Program-made: the position numbers and the translations under genes
Shown here: one piece after another, positions 33,411 through 39,358 of the stretch
Position numbering within the stretch: position 1 is the first letter of the stretch
Layout of the letters: every line of letters begins with the position of its first letter
Notes under the pieces: generated by a model
Databases searched by the model: none
What the model was told of the DNA's origin: nothing
What the model saw: the letters and a program-made list of their open reading frames with translations, nothing else
Assembly (NCBI GenBank): GCA_902761035.1
Contig: CACWIW010000019.1
Location: 1 to 39,358 of the forward strand
DNA from: an uncultured bacterium
GTDB taxonomy: Bacteria; Verrucomicrobiota; Kiritimatiellia; RFP12; UBA1067
Length of the DNA: 39,358 bases
Direction: 5' to 3'

Positions 33411-33894
33411 TGTCCATTTCCTTTGTTTTACATCCGTATTGTATTAATGTTTTCTGTAACTCCGGCACGACCGTCCAACGCCATTTGGACAGGTCGGTGC
33501 GATCTTCCGCCTTCATCTTCTCTCGCAAGAACGTACAGGCAAGTGCGTTGTTGCCATTCTCATCATGCGCCCGTGCAACAACGCCCGGCGAGAGCGATTC
33601 GACCATCTCGATGAACTTGATCGCACGTGGTCCGGGAATCCGGCTGTCTTTGCTGCACAGGATGACAAAATCCTCATGCGAAACGACATTCCAGAACCCG
33701 TCCGCCTCGTGTATCGCCGCGTCAAAGATCCGCCACGCCCGCGCGTCCAGAATCTCGTCGATCCACGCGTGATTCAATTCGTGCCCGGCGATTGCAAAGT
33801 GCATGAAGAATTCCGGCACGTTGTCCGCGCCCAAGGCTTTTCGCTCCGCAGGCGTTACGAAGTGCCCATCTCTTGAATTAAAACCGTGAAGCAT
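33394..33894 (-). CDS. Small ankyrin-like protein
   Basis: 166 residues if started at ATG 33894, with AAGAGAACG upstream and a 16-base gap from the previous stop. A longer frame back to 33981 would overlap that gene by 71 bases and is less likely. Weak ankyrin-type patterns are seen: MHFAIAGHELNHAWIDEIL, IFDAAIHEADGFWNV and ARAHDENGNNALACTFL. Ankyrin repeats serve as protein-binding surfaces. As part of the operon it could be the adaptor or target-recognition subunit. The assignment is tentative. Confidence 0.6.
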   Translation of the reverse strand: MLHGFNSRDGHFVTPAERKALGADNVPEFFMHFAIAGHELNHAWIDEILDARAWRIFDAAIHEADGFWNVVSHEDFVILCSKDSRIPGPRAIKFIEMVESLSPGVVARAHDENGNNALACTFLREKMKAEDRTDLSKWRWTVVPELQKTLIQYGCKTKEMDNGKAE

Positions 33895-33910
33895 TTTTTG
33901 AACGTTCTCT

Positions 33911-34666
33911 TCATCTTGCAGTACTATAGGCAACGATGTTGAGCCGTCCGTTCTCGTCAACCATAACAGCATTCTCGTCATCCCACCTGTCGTCGTTCCA
34001 TATTCTCAGCGGGCGACAAATATATCCTTCTCCACTCTTGCGAATCGAAATCAGTGATTCAGCGCACTCGGTGAGATCAATCCCCTGCTCGATGCTGATT
34101 CGCATTGCAAGTTCGCCATAAGAGAATATGTTTTCATAAGGCTTACTCTGCACATCCACCAATCTGCTTACCACAATGACAGTTCTTCCCGCACGCCTTG
34201 CTGCACCGTTAATCCGCTCCATGTCTGGCAGTGAAAGCTTGTTCCTGAAATCGGCAATCGTTAGATCCCCACCGCCCACGCACAACTTGCCATGCACACT
34301 TTCCGGCGCATGGATCAATCTTGAAAGAGTCCTCCTTGTCTCTATGTTCATGTCGTCCTCAATCAGCGTCGATGCCAACGGCTGCAACGATGGCGGCATG
34401 ATTCCGACATCCTTTGTAATGGTCCAGCAATGCACATCGGTCGACGAATCGCCCATAAGGTATCGGCCGTGTAGCCAAAGAAATGCCTGCCACGACCATA
34501 CGCATAGCCTTGGGGTCAAGCCGTTCTCCACCATCATTGCACCTATTTCGTAGGCAAAGTCAAGACATTGCGTCTTTTCGCCATCGCCATCTATCAGTAT
34601 GATGCCAGGCGCTTTGTTCTTGCACAAATCCGTCAGCCACGCCGGTCTTGATTCATTGTTGCTCAT
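33911..34666 (-). CDS. Unknown protein with degenerate P-loop-like N-terminus
   Basis: 251 residues, family not recognised. ATG 34666 has AAGGAG eight bases upstream and overlaps the GHKL gene's stop (ATGA), so translation is coupled. PGIILIDGDGEKTQCLDFAY (about 21-40) has the strand-loop-helix layout of a Walker A motif but lacks the usual Gly before Lys-Thr. RTVIVVSRL (about 164-172) would be a later core strand. It may be a RecA-like or AAA-like fold that lost nucleotide binding. The C-terminal 60 residues form a basic-acidic beta-rich end. The role in the operon is unknown. Confidence 0.6.
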   Translation of the reverse strand: MSNNESRPAWLTDLCKNKAPGIILIDGDGEKTQCLDFAYEIGAMMVENGLTPRLCVWSWQAFLWLHGRYLMGDSSTDVHCWTITKDVGIMPPSLQPLASTLIEDDMNIETRRTLSRLIHAPESVHGKLCVGGGDLTIADFRNKLSLPDMERINGAARRAGRTVIVVSRLVDVQSKPYENIFSYGELAMRISIEQGIDLTECAESLISIRKSGEGYICRPLRIWNDDRWDDENAVMVDENGRLNIVAYSTAR

Positions 34667-35691
34667 TTCATGTACTCCTTGAAAGCCATGAGCATGCATT
34701 TGGCTATTTGAGGCTGAACCCTTTTGAAACTTGGATCATGTTCAGGATTCCAATCGTTTTTACGGTAAGCATAAAACCGCTTCAAATCCATGTCTGGGCC
34801 ATATCCGTTCACGACAAAGACAAAATCATATCCCGACGAGGCGTGACGGCAGTTGTCGATAAGTTGATTTACGGCAAATTCCATTATGCGCCCCATTATC
34901 TTTTGATTCTTCACGTCCCGCCCATTGATATAAAACCTTCCAAAAGCCCTACGAACCGAATCATCCCTCCTGGCAGCACCGAAAGCGAATGACACGTTCC
35001 CGCGCGTCACGCTTCTCGGATAGATCAGCGTTCCACCGCCCAACGGCTCCAGAAGCTTTTCAACCAATCCCTGCGCGCCATTCTTATATACATATTTTCT
35101 GCCGTTAACCGAAACGGCCAACCCTGGGCATCTTGCCGCCAAGCCATTTCCCAATCCATGCAAAAGCTCGTCCAGCTTGTCATCGGTTAAGTCTATCTTG
35201 CGATAATAATCCTCAGAGGGTATGAATTTTATACGGACCAGCTTCTTCCCGGCCGTACCCATCAGCGCCGGGAATAACCTCTCCACCGTCCCTACATGGC
35301 CATCCACGCTTTGCACGGCAATCCACTCTCCGTCCTTGCAGGTCTCAATTTCCATGAACCTCGAAAGCGCATTTATCATCGCATATTCAAATCCCAGATT
35401 TCTCCCCTCGCCGAGGAGTCCCTTGAGCCTGCCCATGCAAATGCCCTGCAAGTCGTCCGTCCGGGGTGCGCCATCGCATTCGATGGACATCATCTTGCAT
35501 CCAGAATCACAGCGGGCATCCGCGTCAGACACGCGAATGTCCACGTAAGATACCTCCCCGCGCCCGAATGCTTCAGCCATTTCATTGGCCAGTTGGTCAA
35601 GAAGGAACACCCACACGCTCTTGTCGGGGATGCCGTCGCGCGTCAACCAATACATCCCCAACCGGGCTCTTATATGTTCAACTGTGGTCAT
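34663..35691 (-). CDS. Stand-alone GyrB/ParE-type GHKL (topoisomerase ATPase-like) protein, degenerate
   Basis: 342 residues. It follows the order of the GyrB/ParE N-terminal half. VEHIRARLGMYWL (4-16) matches the R-x-R-P-G-M-Y segment. LLDQLANEMAEAFG (30-43) matches the E-V-V-D-N-x-x-D-E-A box with Asn36 kept and Glu replaced by Asp. A weakened ECDGAP replaces DNGRGIP. GEGRNLGFEYAMINALS (94-110) matches the G-x-x-G-x-G lid and VVNALS. A transducer-like part follows (CPGLAVSVNGRKYVYKNG, then RFYINGRDV). The Toprim and C-terminal DNA-gate domains are absent. ATP turnover is doubtful because catalytic positions changed. Co-encoded with two ATPases. Confidence 0.65.
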   Translation of the reverse strand: MTTVEHIRARLGMYWLTRDGIPDKSVWVFLLDQLANEMAEAFGRGEVSYVDIRVSDADARCDSGCKMMSIECDGAPRTDDLQGICMGRLKGLLGEGRNLGFEYAMINALSRFMEIETCKDGEWIAVQSVDGHVGTVERLFPALMGTAGKKLVRIKFIPSEDYYRKIDLTDDKLDELLHGLGNGLAARCPGLAVSVNGRKYVYKNGAQGLVEKLLEPLGGGTLIYPRSVTRGNVSFAFGAARRDDSVRRAFGRFYINGRDVKNQKIMGRIMEFAVNQLIDNCRHASSGYDFVFVVNGYGPDMDLKRFYAYRKNDWNPEHDPSFKRVQPQIAKCMLMAFKEYMK

Positions 35692-35742
35692 GTTTGTTTT
35701 GCTGGTTCCTCACGGAATTGAGATCGTGGTAGGTATATTCCA

Positions 35743-37986
35743 TTAAAAGCCGACGCGGCGGCTGGTGTCCTTCTTGAGCGAGCTTTCCTTTTCGAGTTCG
35801 TTCAAGCGGGTCTCGTTCGTGACGGTACCGCCAAGGTAGTAGAGCGACTGCCTCACCGTGCGGAAATCGCCAGGCGCGAGGATGGGGATCGCGGCGAGAC
35901 GCATCGACTCCTCCTCCGTAAGGCGCGTATGGAACATGCGCTCGAAAAACGCCCGCTTGCCTTCCGCCTCAAGATAGTCGAACTGAAGCTTGAACGTGAA
36001 CCGGCGCATGATCGCGGCGTCGAGGTTGTCCATGAAGTTGGTCGCCCCCACCATCACGCCCTTGAAGTTCTCCATGCGGTGCAGCAGCTCGTTCACCTGC
36101 GTGACCTCCCAGCTCCGCTGCGCGCCGGACCGGTCCTGCACGATGCCGTCGATCTCGTCAAGGAAGAGGATCGCGTTGTCGGCCTCCGCCTCCTCGAACG
36201 CCTGCTTGATGTTCTTCTCCGTGCCGCCCACCCACATCGAGAGGAGATCGCTCCCCATCTTCACGACAACCCGACTGTTCAACGTCTTGCCAAGGTGTTT
36301 CACGAACTCTGTTTTGCCGGTTCCGGGAGGCCCCCACAGGAGAATGTTCATGCGCGGGCGGTCTGGGTCATTACCGTCCTCTTTGCCGTTCCTGAAGTTG
36401 CGTACAGCCTCCACGATCCTGTTGAGCGCGATGTCACCCTTGATGTTCAGTCCGTCCAGGGAGTAGTCCTTCGTCGGCATGAGCGCGTCGTCTTTTGTTT
36501 TCGCCTCCATGAGCTCGCAATGCGGTGCCATGAGCGAATCAACGAGGCCCGCCACCTTGTCCCTGCGCGGACGCATCCGCTTCACGTTCTCCAGCACCAT
36601 CGCGATGCCGCCTGCGCTCGTCTGGTACTTCTGCGCGAACTGCTCGGCGAGTTCCACGGGAACGAGTCGTTCAAGCCTGAACTTCTTCACGCTGTTGCGC
36701 CAGATCGCCACGCGCTGGCGCGTCCCGAGCTTGTCGAAACGGATCGAATAGTCGAAGCGACGCCGGACGGAATCATCCAACGCGCGCGCCGGCGCATTGG
36801 AGATCCAGATCGTGGGGAGCTTCGTCTCGTCGAGAATCGAGTTGATCACGCCCTTCTCGGAACCGGAATTCCCCATGCCGCCGAAAAACGCGGCGAAGAA
36901 ATCCATGCTCGTGCGGAGAAGCTGGTCGGCCTCGTCCACAACCACCATGCTCCGCTCGCGCGGCACCTGCTCGTTGCAGATGCGGATCCCGGCCATGCGG
37001 CTCTGAGGAGAGTTTCGCTCACCGTCCCGGTCGCCCTGCCGTATCTCGAAGAGATCGAGCCCCAGTTCTTTCGCAAGCGTCTTCGCGAAACTCGTCTTGC
37101 CCGTTCCCGGCTCGCCGTAGAAGAGAATGTTCACGCCGCGCGTCCCTTTCTTCGCAGATGAAATCATCTGGCGCAGGATTCCCCCGTGCTCCTCCGCAAG
37201 CTTCCCGTAGTAGTCCCACGGCAACACGTCGTCAGTCGCCGTCTTCTTGTAGAACTGCCCCTCGAGCATCTCGCCGTCCCCGTTTTCGAGGTAGTCCCTG
37301 AACGTACTCCCGCGCGCGAAGTCTCCGTCAGAGTCGAGCACTTCATAACGCCTCAGTTTCCCTTTCGCCGCCAATGCGTTCGTCACCGTGCTGCAGGGAC
37401 GGTCAACGGCCATGGCGATGAACATGGCACGGTCGTTTCGGCCGTTCGTGTTTCCAATGGGGAAGTCGTCAAAGCACGTCATGGCACGGACCACGGCATA
37501 GATGAGGATTTCCCGCTCCACGTCATTGAGCTTCAACACGCGACAGATTTCATCCATACGCGTCTCGATGGGGTCTTTCCGTCGGCACGTGCGCGATTTG
37601 CGCTTTTCCAGGACATCGCACCACTCCTCGAGCATTTCCCGGCAACGAGCTCGTTTCGCCTTGTCAGAGTTCCAGAGTTCGCGGATCAGGCCATCTGTTG
37701 ACGAACAGCGTCCCAACGAGAAATCGACTATCCGCCCCTCACCATTCGCTTGGTCGTGCACTCGTTCGACACTTACGCAGTCGCACTTGGCCAACGTTTC
37801 AAGGGAAAAATATTTCTTGAGGAAGGCCTTTGCCTCGTTCTCGGTTGTATTGTTGCTGTTGGCGAAGATGTCGAAGAAATCGCAGTCGTCGACATCCCGC
37901 TTCCAGTTTCGCATGAAGTTCCTGAAGAGCCGCAGCTCCTGCTTGAAAAGCCATCCGTCGCTCACGTTGTTCTTGAATCGTTGCAT
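35743..37986 (-). CDS. Tandem AAA+ ATPase (two ATPase domains), first gene of the operon
   Basis: 747 residues from ATG 37986, with CAGGAGATAG upstream. An N-terminal helical region (1-260) is followed by AAA+ domain 1: Walker A GEPGTGKT (291-298), Walker B MVVVDEAD (Asp351, Glu352) and an arginine-finger-like SVRRRFDYSIRFDK. AAA+ domain 2 has Walker A GPPGTGKT (552-559), Walker B AILFLDEID (Asp610, Glu611) and MRRFTFKLQFD. Both sites look competent, as in Cdc48/FtsH-like unfoldases. It has no protease domain. A 51-base gap separates it from the GHKL gene. Probably a hexameric remodeler that powers the system. Confidence 0.88.
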   Translation of the reverse strand: MQRFKNNVSDGWLFKQELRLFRNFMRNWKRDVDDCDFFDIFANSNNTTENEAKAFLKKYFSLETLAKCDCVSVERVHDQANGEGRIVDFSLGRCSSTDGLIRELWNSDKAKRARCREMLEEWCDVLEKRKSRTCRRKDPIETRMDEICRVLKLNDVEREILIYAVVRAMTCFDDFPIGNTNGRNDRAMFIAMAVDRPCSTVTNALAAKGKLRRYEVLDSDGDFARGSTFRDYLENGDGEMLEGQFYKKTATDDVLPWDYYGKLAEEHGGILRQMISSAKKGTRGVNILFYGEPGTGKTSFAKTLAKELGLDLFEIRQGDRDGERNSPQSRMAGIRICNEQVPRERSMVVVDEADQLLRTSMDFFAAFFGGMGNSGSEKGVINSILDETKLPTIWISNAPARALDDSVRRRFDYSIRFDKLGTRQRVAIWRNSVKKFRLERLVPVELAEQFAQKYQTSAGGIAMVLENVKRMRPRRDKVAGLVDSLMAPHCELMEAKTKDDALMPTKDYSLDGLNIKGDIALNRIVEAVRNFRNGKEDGNDPDRPRMNILLWGPPGTGKTEFVKHLGKTLNSRVVVKMGSDLLSMWVGGTEKNIKQAFEEAEADNAILFLDEIDGIVQDRSGAQRSWEVTQVNELLHRMENFKGVMVGATNFMDNLDAAIMRRFTFKLQFDYLEAEGKRAFFERMFHTRLTEEESMRLAAIPILAPGDFRTVRQSLYYLGGTVTNETRLNELEKESSLKKDTSRRVGF

Positions 37987-38017
37987 AATACTATCTCCTG
38001 TTTTTTGTTCTGCGGGC

Positions 38018-38026
38018 ATAATAGCA
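38018..38026 (-). promoter_or_regulatory. Extended -10 promoter of the six-gene operon
   Basis: TGCTATTAT on the minus strand, 32 bases before ATG 37986, with the RBS in between. No clear -35. Confidence 0.5.
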
Positions 38027-38049
38027 ACATCCATGCCAAAGAAACACCA

Positions 38050-38085
38050 AGCGGTGGAATGCGCATCCTGCGCCCTTCCACCGCT
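38050..38085 (-). terminator. Hairpin upstream of the operon, probably ending the DUF4143 gene
   Basis: AGCGGTGGAA (38050-38059) and TTCCACCGCT (38076-38085) pair perfectly. On the minus strand it is followed by TTGGTGTTTCTTTG. A second, shorter dyad CTGCTCA/TGAGCAG lies at 38100-38118. Confidence 0.5.
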
Positions 38086-38212
38086 CAGAATTTCACTACC
38101 TGCTCAAAATCTGAGCAGACGCACCTATTCATCACGCAACAGCGACTTCAACCAGCACTTCGCGAACCTGCCGACTTCGCCACGCGGACGCGCGTCGTCG
38201 AGAATCGACGCA

Positions 38213-39358
38213 TCAATCCGACAGCGCCGCGTCCAAGATTGTTTTGTCAAGCAAGAATGGGATTACCCCCACTTCCAATATGCCGTCACGCGTGAATCGC
38301 GGCGGGTCGTATCCGCGGACGATTATCATTTTACGGAAGAAGTCGTCGCACTTGCGCAGCGGAAGCAGTTCCTGCTCACGCTTTTCTGGGTTCGGCAACT
38401 CAAGCGCAACCTGGATATACAGTTTTCCCGGCGCTCGGTTCACTACAAAATCAATTTCGTGCTGTCTGCCGGAAACCGTAACAACCCCAACGTCGACCTG
38501 GCACCCTCTTGCATTGAGTTCGTTGAAGATCACGTTTTCCATCGCGTGAGAGGGCTCGACATCGCGAAAGTCAAGCCTGGCATTTCTCAGGCCCGGGTCG
38601 ACACTATAGTATTTCAGCGGATAGTCGAAATACTGCTTGCCTTTTACCTCCCACCGTTTTGCTTCATCGAAGAGAAAAGCGTCCTTAAGGTATTCGATGT
38701 AGTTGGCGACCGTATGGTCGCTTGGAGATGTTTTCAAGACGGACTCGATGGTGTTTTTGAGCTTGTGTGGATTCGTGAGCGATCCCGTCGCAGACGAAAG
38801 CACGTCAACAAGCCGCGCAAGCACATAGTCATCCCTTAACTTGTAGCGTTTGCAGATGTCCTTGAGATAGACTTCCGAGAAGAGCGCTTTTAGATATCGT
38901 GCGCGTTTGCGGTCATCTTGCTCCAACACCGCGAGCGGCATGCCGCCCCAAATCAGATACCGAGCAAATGCCGCCGCCTTGTCTTCCGGCTTCAGCGCGT
39001 CACAGCATTCCGCGAACGAAAAAGGCCGCACCTGTATCTTGGTTCCGCGATCTGCAAAATTCGTGTCAATGTCCTTTGAGAGCATCTTCGAGTTTGAGCC
39101 CGTGACATATACATCCACATGATCCATCTGGCGCAGCCCGTTCAGCGTATCGTAGAAGGTCAAGTATGCGCCGTCTCGGTCTTCGGGCGCAATCCGCCCC
39201 AGATCGACGTCTGGCGGCAGCACCTTCCTCGTCAACTGCACTTCGTCAATGAAAACATACGTCCATTCGCCGTCATTCCTGATTCTCGAGCGAACGAACT
39301 CCCCAAGGCGAATGGCGTCCCGGCAGTCCTTGAATTCATCGCGGTCAAGTGGCACTTC
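38213..39358 (-). CDS. DUF4143-type AAA ATPase, partial (N-terminus beyond right edge)
   Basis: 381 codons are visible and the frame stays open to the window edge. Walker B is in TYVFIDEVQL; Walker A should lie just outside. Other family marks are DVYVTGSNSKMLSKDIDT, RPFSFAECC and LIWGGMPLAV. A C-terminal DUF4143 nuclease-like domain has VSGRQHEIDFVVNR and IQVALELPNPEKREQEL. Family proteins are common in gut anaerobes and their role is unknown. It lies about 230 bases upstream of the six-gene operon and is separated from it by a hairpin and a promoter, so it is probably an independent gene. Confidence 0.88.
   Translation of the reverse strand, partial: EVPLDRDEFKDCRDAIRLGEFVRSRIRNDGEWTYVFIDEVQLTRKVLPPDVDLGRIAPEDRDGAYLTFYDTLNGLRQMDHVDVYVTGSNSKMLSKDIDTNFADRGTKIQVRPFSFAECCDALKPEDKAAAFARYLIWGGMPLAVLEQDDRKRARYLKALFSEVYLKDICKRYKLRDDYVLARLVDVLSSATGSLTNPHKLKNTIESVLKTSPSDHTVANYIEYLKDAFLFDEAKRWEVKGKQYFDYPLKYYSVDPGLRNARLDFRDVEPSHAMENVIFNELNARGCQVDVGVVTVSGRQHEIDFVVNRAPGKLYIQVALELPNPEKREQELLPLRKCDDFFRKMIIVRGYDPPRFTRDGILEVGVIPFLLDKTILDAALSD

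Overview
The window looks like a piece of chromosome from an uncultured, fairly GC-rich bacterium of the PVC group, most plausibly a gut or sediment Kiritimatiellota/Lentisphaerota-type organism. This is inferred from gene content: a Tat-exported Gfo/Idh/MocA oxidoreductase, a GH88-DUF4861 sugar hydrolase, formylglycine-enzyme-like and discoidin-like secreted proteins, many PD-(D/E)XK/ATPase genes, and short palindromic repeats read through in frame. No rRNA gene is present, so the taxonomy is a guess from style.

Positions 1 to about 5,800 are an accessory region that continues past the left edge. It holds a RecE-like nuclease (partial), a sigma factor, a zinc-binding protein of unknown role, and a large serine recombinase with a 37-residue ORF and a DUF2924 protein. 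Two near-identical promoter-like boxes precede the nuclease and the DUF2924-recombinase operon and are candidate targets of the element's own sigma factor.

Positions 6,183 to 13,557 are a complete integrated element of about 7.3 kb, flanked by a 48-bp perfect direct repeat that is the 3' part of tRNA-Pro(TGG). Order: arm-type repeats, tyrosine integrase, a short RNA/leader with a terminator-like hairpin, a coiled-coil protein, an excisionase-like HTH protein, a Cys-rich protein, a RepA-like helicase ATPase, a GTAAAC iteron cluster (probable origin), an AEP-type primase, and a repeat-rich non-coding tail. No capsid or conjugation gene is seen.

Positions 13,510 to about 25,000 are core chromosome. 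Co-directional on the minus strand are a Gfo/Idh/MocA oxidoreductase, metH-like, rsmD, cinA/pncC, coaD, DUF177, rpmF, plsX and tRNA-Pro. Upstream lie an Rpn-type nuclease, a short polyprenyl synthase, a discoidin-like lipo/secreted protein, and a divergent Ser/Thr kinase-ECF sigma pair.

From 25,000 to 30,900 there is a promoter-driven, strongly structured RNA candidate, a secreted FGE-like protein, an AAA/PD-(D/E)XK protein and a GH88-DUF4861 hydrolase.

From 30,950 to 37,990 there is a tight six-gene minus-strand operon: a tandem-AAA+ ATPase, a stand-alone degenerate GyrB/ParE-type GHKL protein, an unknown protein with a P-loop-like sequence, a small ankyrin-like protein, a MoxR-type AAA+ ATPase, and a metallopeptidase-VWA protein. 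This is the best candidate for an undescribed system in the window. A partial DUF4143 ATPase lies upstream and runs off the right edge.
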